The notes below the pieces were generated by a model that saw only the letters and a program-made list of their open reading frames with translations, was not told the DNA's origin and ran no database searches. Made by a program: the position numbers and the translations under genes. From Trichuris trichiura (Eukaryota; Nematoda; Enoplea; Trichinellida; Trichuridae), in contig JBAJFE010000026.1 of NCBI GenBank assembly GCA_037903355.1, forward strand, positions 1,798,001 through 1,862,000: a DNA stretch of 64,000 nt. The letters are read 5' to 3'. Each line of letters starts with the position of its first letter. Within the stretch, counting starts at the first letter, position 1. Shown here in pieces: positions 13,109 through 25,946 of the stretch.

Positions 13109-16100
13109 ATGGCTTCCTATTCGCACCGTCGGCAAGCAGAAGTGATAAAACCTGTTTTTCAGGTATGACTATTTTAATTCCATTTTTTAAAATGTTATTT
13201 AATGTTAAAGTTACCTTAAAAATTACATTTGCATTAATTCTTTGCTTGGAGAGTGAGAGCTCCTTCTGGTCTGCCTTGCAGCATAGCTTTGTAGCCTTTC
13301 TAAGTTAGAATGTCGAAAATAGAGTAGCCGCTTAGCGAAGAACATATTCTTTTTTCTATGACGTATTGATTGATATACTTTGTACAGAATAATTGTCGGC
13401 TTGCGTCAAGACTTGTTATTCTGCATTCTTAACACGAAATCACTTTTAATGGACGAGTCTGTCGCGTTATTCAAGTCCTTAAGCAAAGTAATGCTGCAAC
13501 TTTTCAAAATTATTGACATGTTAGCTTTGTACGAGTCGTTGCTTGAGAGTAATATTTCTTAAAGCAGTATTTACAGTAATGGAAACACTTACTGCTCTTT
13601 ACCATTGACGTCACTTAATTATCTTTGGTATTCACAGCCTTGTAAGGTCTACTGAAAAATTCTGTCGTAAGAGTACTGTTTTTGGTCATATTTCTTAGCT
13701 GCTAGGGCGAAGTATTGGTATAGATATTTGGTGACGAAAAGAATCCAAAACTTTCCTAGTTTTGCATCTTTAAATCTCTTCGTCTCGAGAAACGAGGAGA
13801 TGAAAACGATTCCTTTTGTGGTTTATATTTTTGAATAGGTTATTATCGGTAGCATAAGTCTTCATTGGGTACAGGTAGGCAACCCGTTGTACAGTTGTGA
13901 AATTGTCCATAGAGGGTTCGGGAGGGGTCACGTCCCCTATTCCGCAAATATATTTTCAATGGTCCCGTTCGCCTTTCTGTTTCATAAAATATGCTACGGT
14001 GAATCGCGTAGCAGCCCTGTTTTTGTGATCTCAGCACTTTCCCTAAAGTTTAATAGCCATAAGCATTTGGATTCTAAACGCTTATTGCTGCCGATTTTTA
14101 TCTGCAATATTGAATGCGTGTAAAGCAGCAACCTTTTAGGTAATTGTTTCTTGTCTGATTATTAAAACTAGCAAGACTAGGAATAGACGTCAAAAGGTTA
14201 TTTTGTACATAGCCCTTTCCTTCAAATAGAGCAGCAGTGTTAGCTAACTAAGCTCAGGTCAGGTGACCGATAACGATGAATGGATCTGTAGTAATGTAGG
14301 TGTACTTATCTTTGCCGAAAATGTCGTTGCTAAAAATCTTTCTGGAGCAATATTAAATATGAAATGATGAGGGTGTTACCTGTATAAACTTGAGCCTGCA
14401 GATCAGGTACTGTTTAGCTTTTCACTCTTACTGTCTAAAGGCGGAATCTACTTGGAAAGTATACAAGTCCACTTAGGATAGTTCTGAGCTTTCAGTTTCT
14501 CACGCCGTCATAGGGCTGGGCAACCCGAGACTATTAACGGACCTTTTAGGATAAGCCGAGTCCGATTATCAGCGCTTTGTTAGTTGACGAAAACAATTTT
14601 GGCAATCCTAATTTGGTGAAACGAATTGCCTTAAACGAAGGCTGGTCGGGTGCCTGCTGAAAGGTTTAACAAGAAGGCAAAAGAGAAAAGAAGAAAAGAA
14701 AGGAGTGTTTGGAAAAAGGATGGATCAAGATTAATTGGGTAGGAATTTTAAGGAAACCAGTTGAACAGGTTGAAGAAGAAACGAAGTTTAGCAAGTGTCG
14801 GAGTAGTTACGGGATTTTTTTTGCAGAGATAATTTTTTTACATAAAGTTAAGGCACAGACGTAAAAGGTAAAAATAATTAAGTATAATATTTAAAAAAAT
14901 AAGGGCTGCATTTGAAGTATACGTCAGTTATAGCCATCGTTGGATGGTAGACGAGTTCCTTATGGTGTAGCATTTTGTTAAATTGATAATGTTTGCATAC
15001 GTATCGCTCTCCGGTGTATCATTGTACATCGTGATGTTTGAATTATGTTTTACGTAGAATGTTATTTATTTTCCTAGTTATGAAGTGGTTCTGTCTACCG
15101 AATAGCCTTGCTCAGAGCTTGGCTGGATAATGCGAAGCATGTTATGCAACTGCAGAAGCTTGAACATTTTACTCAATAGATTCTTGAAGTTCAAGCGACA
15201 AGTTCCGATCCCCATCATTCTTTTTTTCAATTTTACTTTCTTTTCTTCTTTTGTCCTTTTCTTTAAACGAGTTCGTCTTACCACACTAGGACTGCCAACA
15301 TTGTCTCATCCTAGAAAACATCGAGGATGGCGCACTAGTTCTTTCGAAAGATCCGCTAGGCTTAATAAAACATCATAATCATCGTGGGTTATCCAGTTTT
15401 ATCAATTCCACTCAACCACACGAAAGGCTACGTTTTTAATATGGCTCAGCTGTTGTCCTTTTCTACTTTGGTGGAAACGCGAGTGCGCGTAACATGCCGA
15501 ACTGATTTCTTAGCATTCCACTACATGTTGTAAAATATGCAAATATTGCGCATAGTTATATTTTAGCAGGCAGATAAGGTTATAAGGAGTTTCGCTTATC
15601 TGGTCGACAAAAGGAGGCATGTTGTGAGCATTCGAGGTTTCTTTATTTTCAAGGAGCGCTTGTAATCAATCAAATGGCAGGAGAACGTGAGTTTTCGAAG
15701 CGAAATAGTTTCTTATCGTCGTCGTTCAGCGTAGTATTGTTAGACCGCTTGTTTCAAGTGCATAAAAGGTGACGTAGAATGGTCGTCTTTTATTCCCCGT
15801 TTTCTGCTGGTAAGGGAGGCTTATTCTAACATTATCTTCTGCATTATCTTTAATCCTTGCACACTGTTCCTTGCGTGTTTAACTATGTGCCAGTCCGCCT
15901 CGCACCTTTTTTCATTGCTTATTCACTTGTTGCTTCTTTGAACGTCCATTTGTTTTCGTACATACTTTTTCTTGCCGTTTCCAGTTCAACTGGCTGCTGA
16001 CGTGCCGGCAGGTGCAGCCGCTGTGCAGTAAACAATAAGTTTGAGCTAAAAGTTACAGAATTACGATTTCCATGCAGCAATTGTTTTCGAAGTATGGGCT

Positions 16101-16200
16101 CATTTATTTTTGCATCTTAAGCATTTCATTAGCGGCTGCCATCAGGGCAAAAGCGGCTAAACAGAAAAGCAGTGCGTCTCAAGCATCTAACGAAGCATAG
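13109..16200 (+). CDS. Probable 58-residue mitochondrial proteolipid (ATP5MJ/6.8-kDa-like)
   Basis: Two exons, 13109-13162 and 16078-16200, join in phase 0 across a 2.9-kb intron and encode exactly 58 residues. The layout is a short basic N-terminus (MASYSHRRQAEVIKPVFQ), one hydrophobic segment (YGLIYFCILSISLAAAI), then an Ala/Lys/Ser tail (RAKAAKQKSSASQ). Length and layout match the 6.8-kDa mitochondrial proteolipid (ATP synthase subunit j, ATP5MJ, 58 residues in human), including IKP before the helix and RA-K-ALKAS-type residues after it. Similarity in such a short protein is weak evidence. The exon pairing is also my inference: exon 2 could stand alone as a 41-residue ORF starting at ATG 16072. 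The intron contains nothing else I can identify. Confidence 0.5.
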
Positions 16201-16804
16201 TATTTAGCACAGACATAAGTAAAAGTACAACTCGGAATTTTTGCAGAAATGCTTTTTGCGTCTTATTGTATTCGTTAGGGTTGCGTGACCTTAATGATGT
16301 AATCGTTATGCTTAAGTCACTTTGCTTATGCGGAAAAAGTTTTATTTTGACTTTTTATCAATGTAAAATCGGCTTGAAGGTATATTATTACTGCTGGCTG
16401 TCATTTTAGTTTCAGCTTTTGTTATTAATAATTAATGATATCAGGTATGAAGTTGTTAGTCGCACTATGGCATGTTGTTCATTAAGGTTGGCAGAAAATT
16501 AGGTAGAGAATTTGCTAATGCAGTTTTATCTTCACTTTGACAAGGGAAAGCTAGGTTGACTTTTTGTTGAAGAAACGTTTTCAAGTTGTTAGACGTCTTA
16601 GGAGCGATGCATACATTTAAGAGGCACATTTTTTCTGGCAGTTGAAGATTACGTTTATTTCTAAATCGTTATCACATGTAATGTTGACAACTTGGGTATT
16701 AAACGTTTCAGTAATCTCGGAATGATGTCAGCAGAAGAAGGGAAAAAGTATATATTGCTTTTGACGAAGATAGATTTTTACCAACTTGACAGTGAAGTAG
16801 TTTC

Positions 16805-17077
16805 AGGCTATACAAAAAAGCGATTCCTTTCGGCTTGCCGTCTGTCATACGTACAACGGAGGAGCGTTTGATGAAGGGAATGTTCTTTGGCCGTCTCGTA
16901 GATGGTATGCGAAGATGTACTTTCCAACTTGGACAGCTCTCTGTCAAATCGGTCGTGCCGACTAGCCGGAACGTCAGTTTGGCGAATAGCAGCAACCTTG
17001 AAAAAGGTGACGGCTGTCCGACTGACGCAATGACTTTAGTTGCATTGAAACTTCGAGAGGAGAACCAAAAAAAGTGA
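16805..17077 (+). CDS. Possible orphan terminal exon, product unknown
   Basis: After a good acceptor (GTAGTTTCAG ending at 16804) an open frame runs 90 codons to a stop at 17077: LYKKAIPFGLPSVIRTTEE at its start, LVALKLREENQKK at its end. The amino-acid composition looks coding. I found no upstream exon that joins it convincingly and recognise no family. It could be a chance ORF. Confidence 0.25.
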   Translation, partial: RLYKKAIPFGLPSVIRTTEERLMKGMFFGRLVDGMRRCTFQLGQLSVKSVVPTSRNVSLANSSNLEKGDGCPTDAMTLVALKLREENQKK

Positions 17078-17699
17078 TCAAAGGAAAGTTAGAAAATGGA
17101 AGCCAACACATGACCGCCTAATACTTCTGCTGCGTGCAATCAGTGCACATATAAGATGAAACACGTCAAATCTTGACATTGTCATATCTTCATGATCTGA
17201 TCGAATAAGTTGCTGGTTGTCATGTTGAACCTCAAAGTAACATGGACAGTATACAATTGAGTATTGGCTCAGAATGCGATCGGCATAATTCAAAAGTGAG
17301 TTAAAAATTAGACAGTCGGCTCGTATGCTTGCAGCCATTTGGCGCATTGCCCCATCTTTGTTAAGTCTGTAAATTGATTCTCGAGGAAAAGATTTTTTTT
17401 TGTAATGTCACAAACAGGCAAAATGACGACAAAGTTGCTTGCTAAGGCAACGAAATTTTAGCTTTGAAGTTTCATCCGCTTTGAGTGATCCGTATCAACT
17501 TGTCACCCAAAGACTTGTATCTTCTTCACTTAAAATAGTTAGCGACCTAAGCAAAGGCATAAACCGACCTGCCAAAGAATAGTCCCTTATTATCCCTTTA
17601 ATAATTTTTAGAGAGCTCGATTTTTTGAGAGGTGCAGGCAGTTGATTTCTATATACTTGGTTCTGCCATTATGGCTATGTAATGTTGCGCTTTAAATTA

Positions 17700-17840
17700 A
17701 CAAGCCCTGTTAATTTAGAACCGCTGAAGACGGGTCTCGAGTGACCCGAAAGCTCCGGAGAAATAAACGTTTTTGACGGGACTTGGACTCCTTAATTAAC
17801 GCCCATTTGTTATGAAATATTATAGTCCCGTACCAAGAAA
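17700..17840. repeat. Half of a hairpin-family element
   Basis: Carries ACCGCTGAAGACGGGTCTCG, GTGACCCGAAAGCTCCGGAG and ends ATAGTCCCGTACCAAG. These match the right arm and the conserved tail of the complete element at 55.06-55.28 kb. The pairing left arm is not present. The surrounding 17.1-18.9 kb shows no convincing gene. Confidence 0.6.
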
Positions 17841-18929
17841 TCATATATTCAACAAGGCCTGTTTTTCAAAAGACCTTTGAAGGTTGAAAACAAAGAAGCT
17901 CCTTTCCTAGCGGGATACCAACAACGTTTAGCCAATTTTTTTACGCGTAACTTTTACAGTCGTTTGCGTTTAGGAATGCTACGACCTACGTACGGTGAAT
18001 AAATCTCGAAAATAATCTTATCTGCATTTTTTTAGGCTAATGGTGTAATGGCGAAAGTGCCAGCTTTAGCCAGTTCGCATCAGCTGAACGCCATTTAGTA
18101 TCCAAAATTTATTTCTCTGAAATTTCGTCAATAATAAGCTCAATCAGTCATGCCGCACGCGACATTTGTCGCTTGATGTTGGAAGGTAAATCACATGGTC
18201 GTTCGGATATGTCACAAGCAAACGGGAACTTAATACAGTTCATTTCAAGTGAATTAGGAAGATGGTCTAACAGCTTTGCTACGTCTTGCTTATCCCAATA
18301 TGCCAGTTGAAATAAGGGTACCCTGAAAATTCAAATCAATGGTAACATCAGTCGGCTTCATTTTTCGTCGGTCGACTACTCGTTCATCATGCCATCAGGT
18401 GGTCTTGTGGGATGTCTACGACCAAACGTTAAATGCGTTGCGCCTGGCAGGCCGCTTCAGTCACTCTTACGTTTTCTTGTTGCCCACTGATTTTGATTTG
18501 CTGGCTGTGAGAATTGTTTGCACTGCCGTTTCTGCTCATTTCTCATAGACTATACTAATTAACTAATCGGTGAAGGAAAGTGGAAGGTGAGCGGTTGCAG
18601 CTGACTGACAACTGGAAAAAGTGTATAGATAGGGCAGTCAGGGACCCACCAATGCTTGGCGGCCTTTGGTTAAGGTCCACAGTGCAAACGCCTCAAGCAA
18701 TTGTTGCTTCGAAAAAAAGTTTATTCAACACCGGTTGGCAGATCGCAGACGAAATGAAAAGTGAGGACCTCATCCCACTTCCATGTTTACTTTTAGGTTT
18801 CCAGGATCGTTTCAGGTGCCGCTAAATTCGTTTCCATGCGCCGAGTTGGTCATTTTCGATTGTCAGTGAATCCTTAATGGAGGAAAACTTGGATCCATTT
18901 AAGTTCGCTGCTGTTCAATCGACATCGTT

Positions 18930-21900
18930 ATGATTGATCACGATAAAACCAACCAAACACCGCTTCCGCCTATAGAGGTCAGGGAACCCTTACCCGCTGA
19001 GCAAAGCGACTCCATTGCAAAGTTGGCACCTTCAAAAGGTAGTCGTTATCGTCGTATACGACGCAGAATTGGGTTTAAGCACCTTTGGTCAGTTTTGGGA
19101 ATCATTTTGTACACTCTTTTTGGAGGCGTTATTTTCCTGCTTGCCGAAAGACCTATAGATCTACAGGAGCAGCAGCAACTGTACGCAGTATATTTGACCT
19201 CGCAGAAGCATTTAGTGAAGAGATTGGAGGAGCTGAGCGTATCCTACTCGGACCACAGCAACAGAACCATTCTTGTTGATAAAATTAAGGCAGCTGTCAC
19301 GTGGTACGAGGAGAAAATTGGTTTGAAAATCCGAAACGAATCCTTGTGGGACTTGTGGAACGCGATGTACTACGCCGGCACTGTCTACACGACCATTGGT
19401 AAGATTTTCATTTTTTAATCTTTTATTGTCAACTGAAATCGCCTTATTGGACAAATCAGTGCTTTAGAAACGAGTTAGACGCTGAGAGTGCTAAGGCTCT
19501 TCGGCATTACAATGCCAAACTTATCTGAAAGCCCTAGATTAATTCGATAGTCCTAGATTTATTAATAACATCATTTCCAAATTTTGACTTTTTAAATTTG
19601 CGTAAAATTGTGCCGAAATAATTGGTCGTCATGGTTAAACTGCTCTGAGTTAAACGCATTTGAAAAAGTTGGAAGCAAGGTACCGGCTACAAGAAGTTGC
19701 CCATCGCGTATTGTAATAATAATACTAATATTCAAAGACTGATCGTTTTGTGACGGGCCTTCAAGTTTCTCTACCATAGAAAAAGCGCCTTGCATTTTGG
19801 AAACAGTAAACCGCTTTTCCCTTTGTGGAGTAGCGTTAATTGTATTTAAAGTTGAAGGTAATTGAATACTCGGCATTTAGAGTTTAGCTGACAACGTTCC
19901 AGTTGGTAATATTTTTCGATGTGGAGTTGATAGTCATAGTAGTATTCGAATGAATTTTTACAATTTAAGCTTGACAGTTGAAGGCTTACAGAAAAGATTT
20001 GCTCTGATTTTGCTTTACGTAACGTTAAGCTTATACTAAGCCAAACTTTGTGAATGCTCAGTACATCTTCATTCCAGTCAGATATGATTTTAAAAAATTG
20101 CTATTGGAAGTGTGATAGCACTTTTTAAGCCTTAGCCAAACGCCGTTGACTGATTATTACTATAGCGGCCTGTTACTTGATTGATGTATCCAGAGCTTTA
20201 TGAGGGACTGTTCAAAAACAAGAGATAGCTTGCAATGTTCACGATTATGGAATGTGCAACTTTAAGAGGGCCACCGAATGGGCACAAAGATAACTAAGTC
20301 CATTGAGAAATTAAAAATTTACATAGATAGGCCTGAATTTTTTAGTGCACGCGCTTGGACCTCTTATCCACTTTAGCGCAATAGTTAACGTGTTTACTCT
20401 TTCTAATTTCTTAGCGTCATAAAGCATTATGGACATCGTGATCAATACTATGTAATGATGCCATTCATTGCCTGCTGTATGAAACGTTTCCACAATGCTA
20501 ATGAGCAAGCGTAAGTTGAGGGCCTTTCACCCCTATATTTTAAGTACGCATCATTTCATTCCTATGCAGACGTTTAAAATTAAGAGCGTCAACTTACGTA
20601 ATCAGTGTCAAAGCTAACAGAAGGAAGTAAAGTTTGGAAATGCGATTGTCACCTTGGAGATGTCGAGCTGGTAAATGCAGAAATAAGCAGCGTTGTAACG
20701 CTGCTTCGCCCTTTTCAGTTTTGTTATTTCTTCGCCGTGCAGTTGGTCGAAACAGCGTAATTACCAATAATTGTAAACTCATACTAAAGTGGATTGGAAG
20801 GCGAAAAATTGAAAAAATTTTAATCATCTACACAACCTCGGAACTATGACATAAGGTGTTACTTTTTAAAGGCTTTTTGCTTCCGTGCTTCTGAGTGGCG
20901 GAAACTGCGTAAGTGTCGCTTGAGCAGCTGTTGCCGCCGCACTTCTTGCTTGAACACTACTGTTGTGAAATAAGAAGTGAAAACATTGCGGAAGACAGCT
21001 ACATAATGTCTTCGGAAGATGATTGGCCGCTTAGTGATTAGCACGAAGGGCCTTCTTTACTCTGAGCTTAGTTTTCATAACAAAGTCTCATTTCTACGAA
21101 TTGCATCCATTTAAATTACTTTTGCCCCCCTAATGCGTGTCCAACATTCCCCACAGTGCTGTTATTACGTAGCCATTGGACGATGGGACAAGGAGTATCC
21201 CGGAAACCCCAAAACTTATTTAAGTAATTCAATTAAAAATACGTTTTTGTCCATGAGTAAAAATTTACCCTGAAAACCTGCACATTCTTTATGATGAATT
21301 ATGTGTTCAAGGGGTTAGTTACTTCAGTTTGGTCTGCCACAAAATCCCGATAAAAGAAATAGTGAATCACCAAACTTAAACTTAAACATAAAGTTTTTAT
21401 GCGCACCATTGGACAAAAATTGTAAACTAAATTTTGTACAACAGAATAGGGCAATACTGTCGTGACTACAGATGAACGAAGTAAGAACGAACATCTTCCA
21501 ATGCATCAGCGCTTGTCCATTTGCACTCACTACCTTTTCATTTCTCTAGTTCACTATAGCTTGTTTTCACTAATGAACTACTCAAATGTCGGAACATTGT
21601 TTCGTGTTTACAATTACAGTGCATGAAAGGGCAGGCGTGATTACATCTCTTGACAAAGATTCTTGTATACTGTAGTCTTTAAACAATGTCATTTGGCCAT
21701 TGTTTCCATAAATTACTAGCAAGAGGTATTTTAAAAGTGTATTTCATTGTTCTACGGAATGGCCTCAGGCTTCAGATCTTACGGTATTTTCTTAATTACT
21801 ATCTGATTCATCTTCTGCATTTCTGTCGCGATAGGCAGTTAACTGGAAGCCTAAAAAAGTTATCTAAAGCTTGAGCAGCTGCTCGAAATAGAATTATTTC

Positions 21901-24900
21901 TTTATTTCTGTTAGCTTCCATTTTGCAGGGTACTTACGCGCTTTTATTTTGGTATTAAAATCATCAAGACGGGGTTGAGGTCAATTTTTTAGTGTATTCT
22001 TCAGAGTTAGTTTATCGGATGTTTGTGGCCTTTATCTCCGCGCGAATTAAGCTATTAAGTTTCCATTGTTCGGGAAGGGATAGCTTTACATTTCCTTCTT
22101 ATCATTCATAGCAAATGCTTTTAGCTTACTTTTTATCGTCCGCCTGTTTAAGCTAGAGCAGAAATACACATTGTTTCACCTTGTCGGTCGTAGCAAACAT
22201 TTTTTTACGTAAAAGGAGACTGCTAAGATGACGAATTTAAAGCCAGATTTGTCAATTTCACGTATGATCATATGATCGCTACATCTGCTCTTTCTTATGT
22301 TACATCGCTCTTATAAAAACTAAAATTTCATTATACACCAGCAACATGCTGTTTTTTTTAGCTTCGACATAGTTCCAAAAAGAGTGTAAATTTATAATTA
22401 TAAAATTTGGAGACACTGAGGGAGAAGGATGGCATTAAGAATATTTGATTGCGCAACATTTGCGTTGTACTTTAGGGTGGCTGAAAGCGCGGGTGCATAT
22501 GTTTCCGCAAATAGCTGGAACAGCTGACGTGTCGTTTCTCCTCCTCACACCTGATAGTCTTTACTTATACTTTATCTGATTTTTGCAAGACACTTAGTGC
22601 GTTATTTTGGCAATCTAACGCCCGGAGCTCAGTCAGTATTTTGGCGCGATTTTACACGCGTTGCACCTGCCGCGAAATGTTTTAAGTCATGACGTGGCCC
22701 ACGAGCATCCTGATTTTAGCAAACCACAGAGCTTTGCATTTTTCAAAACTTCACATCCCCGAATGTTATTTGTTGTTCTTTTCGGCGTCCACTGCAATTC
22801 TTCAAAGCGGAGGCAACAACGACAGGGCAGCTTGGTAGTTTAAAATTGCAAATCTTTACTAGAGCTTAAGCCTGGCGTTGTTGAAATTATGCAAATTCCG
22901 TTTGTGATAATGAGCATATGCCTTTGTAGGCTATGGAAATGTGGCTTGCAAGACGGTATCAGGCAGAGTGCTTACCGTGTTCTATGCTCTGATTGGAATT
23001 CCTTTGGTGCTGACGCGATTGCCGGAGTTTGGTCGAGTCATGTTTTTGGTGATAGATTGGATAGCAAATGAAGTGTTCAAAGCATTGACAATGTTTCGCT
23101 TATTCGTCTGGGCACGCAGAAGAGCCAGAATGGCTTCGCTGCGGAGAAAGTCGCCCCTTATTTGGCAAGACAACGATCAGCTTAGGCGAATTAGCTGTGA
23201 ATCGTCTACCGATACAGCGCTAGTAAAAAAAAAGGTTGAAAAGCCAAAGCGCCGCTTTCGGGATCGACAAGTGCCCGTTACAGTGGCTGTACTTTTCACC
23301 ATTGGTTGGATTTTTCTTTGCGCTGGTATATTCACCCTTTGGGAACAATGGAGCTATTTCGAAGCGGTTTACTTCTTCTTCATTTCTCTTTCTACAATCG
23401 GCCTTGGCGACGTTGTTCCTGACTATCCCAGGTAGGCGAGAACAATTTACTTATTGCTGTCGAATTTGTTCTTTACCAAATTGGGTCATTTAGGTACATG
23501 ATAATGAATTACGGTTTGGTTATTATTGGTTTGTCTCTTGTCACCGTTTGCATCAGCCTTGTAGAGGCTAAGATCGAACTTCTTTACTACGACCTGCTGA
23601 AACGTATTTTCGGAGAATACCAAAAGCAGCTGGCCAGAGGTAGCGGAAAGATGGACGCTCAGAAAGGAATGATGCATCTTTGGAATACAAATAGGCTGGC
23701 CAAATTTCTTATGCCATTGATTAGGTAAGCTGCTATTTTTGATATTCTCTTAGAGTTAAAGCGGACGTGAATTCGTCGGTGAGCTTGAATGCATAAATAA
23801 CCGTTTGCATGGAGGATGCTGGGTTCGATCGATCACTTTTGCACCTTAGTATTAGTGAGTGGTTCTTTGATAAATCGTAGCGGCAGTTGCATTTTTCATT
23901 CAAAGGCCAACTCGGCTGATTGAAGTTTAGTGAAGCATCCTGATCGTTGTGGAGAATGGACCTTATCTCATTATTAATTCGCGCTTCACTCCATCATTGA
24001 TCCTCCATTATGGGTTAAGCGCGCTTGGCATTTGGTGAACCATAGATTGAAGGTCCGTTGATTCCTTCCGGTCAGCCAGCCTGTTACGCACGTCTTCCTT
24101 TACTAGTGATAATCCAAGCTCCTCTAAATGGCTTTTAAGGTTTAGCCGATAGGTTTCCTTTTGGCTGTCCGTTATGAGCATGGAAGAAGCTTGGGTTACC
24201 TTTTAGATTTTAACCGTGGCATCGGCAATGTGCATGATGCTTTTGCGTTATGGTGAAGTCATAGTATTGTGAACATGTTTTCTGGCCAAGCAGAGCAGTA
24301 TACATTTTTTTCCATTTTGCCATTGTAGCAAATCGAAAAAAGAAGTGATACTGCAAAAGTTTACGGATGCTGTTGAGGCTCATGGCATGACTGTGCCGGA
24401 TCTGTTCAAAGAGGTTGATCCGGACAGCGGAATGCCTACTATGTTTATTGAAGAGGGACAAGCACAGATTTTGGAACAGGAACGTTGTAAAGCATTTGAA
24501 ACCGTTGTGCCCATTGAACGCGAGTACGAACCAGCCATTGGTGTTTATGGATTCCAGGAGGATCCGGAATATTTCAAACATGCCAAGGAACTTCACGAGC
24601 TGGCTTATCGTAATATGCAAATTCAAACTGACGATTCCAACTTAAAGCATGCGTACGTGCAAACGTTGACTGGCGAATATGCGAACGCGGAACAAACTCA
24701 AACGGACTTTTGCGAAACGAGAAGTATGGAAACTTCGGTAATATCAATGCACGACTTTGGTGTAGACATGGAAGTTGAGGTGATGAACGAGCAGACGCAA
24801 ACAGACATGTACATCGACGAGCATTCCGTACAAACGGACACGATTGAGCTGGCAAGCGTGGAAATGCAAACGGAAAGAGGTGCCCAAGCAAAGGAATCTT

Positions 24901-25586
24901 CCGTGCAGACTTACCGCGAGCCAAGTCCAGATTCCTGCAGTAGTACTCAAACGGATGCTCCTCCCGCGCTGAAAGACAAAGAGGCGCAGGCGCAGCAGGA
25001 AGCAGCTGACCAAGCTATGCAAACTTCCGTAATTCAACAGAGCAATCAGGCAACAATAACGGAATTGCTAAATATGGTACAACAGGAAATACAGACGATT
25101 GACAGACTGAAAGAATTCTACGTGGACAGCTCGACAAGCACTGATTCGTTGGACTATGTGAACAGGGCAACGCAAATGCAAGAAGTGGCAAAGACTGATG
25201 CCTCTACGCAGTACGGATATGAACCTGATGTTTTCGGTGTGTTTCCGGTCACTGCGGAAGTTGGAGTGCAAACGGAACCGGAACGACCTATGAGAAGGAG
25301 CTTTAGTGGCGGATTTTCAACTGCCTTTTTAAATCAATCGACTCCTAGCACTTCGGCGGCACAGACTACTGACAATTTGCCAGAGAAAAGATCTCCGCGA
25401 TCTCCTAGACGATATGGTAGTATGCAGCATTTGGAGAGGAAGAGGACTCGTAGGGGAAGCGAGCTTTTGAGCGAACGCGATCGCGTGGGGCTCATTTGGC
25501 ATCGCACCGATGGAAAACATGCCGAACGGCAAATTCCTGTTAAAGAGCTCAGAGCTTTTTGGGAAGAGGGCAACAGTCCAGAGTAA
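18930..25586 (+). CDS. TWK-type two-pore-domain (K2P) potassium channel with long Q-T-rich tail
   Basis: A background potassium channel of the plasma membrane. Four exons (18930-19398, 22930-23431, 23494-23724, 24329-25586) join in phase to 819 residues. The first transmembrane helix is in exon 1 (WSVLGIILYTLFGGVIFLLA). An extracellular cap with N-glycosylation sites (SNRT, RNES) follows. The first selectivity filter TTIG-YGN is split exactly by the 3.5-kb first intron. Exon 2 carries TM2, a basic cytoplasmic loop, TM3 and the second filter STIGLGD. Exon 3 carries TM4. Exon 4 encodes an acidic cytoplasmic tail of about 419 residues, longer than usual for the family, holding eleven [IVMT]-Q-T motifs (about residues 499-716). 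The tail ends in a basic Ser/Arg region. ATG 18930 is the first in frame; an upstream non-coding exon cannot be excluded. I see no gene in the long intron. Confidence 0.93.
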
Positions 25587-25689
25587 GACGAACCCTATGG
25601 GATGGACATTATTTGACCAAAGTTGCGTACGCCAACCACTCGACACGCCTGCAGAGCCCTTCTAGCAAAAGTATAGGCGGAGAGGTTAC

Positions 25690-25946
25690 TCAACCGTCCT
25701 GATTAAAAGTGATCCCACAAAAAAGGTTTCCGTTGGTATAATGGGCGTATTGGCTTGTATTTTCGATGATATCCTGAGCAAACTAGGAGAAAATAGCAAG
25801 GGATCATTTCGCGTTTTATTGAAATGGAAAAAAGACCGAATGACTTCGGATTTGTGTGGTTCGACTGCTGTGCCACCCGTACCAAGGCTGCCGAGCAACG
25901 CGGTGATACCTTCGAGGTTGAAATTGTTGTCCCCTGCTTGAGCCAT
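25690..25946 (-). CDS. Possible small two-exon gene, 64 residues, unknown
   Basis: Exon 1 (25845-25946) starts MAQAGDNNFNLEGITALLGS and exon 2 (25690-25782) encodes FAQDIIENTSQYAHYTNGN and then LFCGITFNQDG to a stop. They join in phase 0 over a 62-bp intron with acceptor TCTCCTAG but a weak donor (GTCATT). Both exons have coding-like composition, and the gene would sit tail to tail with the K2P channel, 103 bp apart. I recognise no family, and reading through without splicing gives a different 86-residue ORF. Confidence 0.35.

Noticed and set aside
18339..18825. Two ORFs of 69 and 81 codons upstream of the K2P gene
   Set aside because: No family features, no splice sites joining them to the channel in phase, and the second has a non-ATG start.
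24210..25037. Several 80-138-codon ORFs antisense to the K2P tail
   Set aside because: They are reverse-frame shadows of the exon 4 coding sequence.
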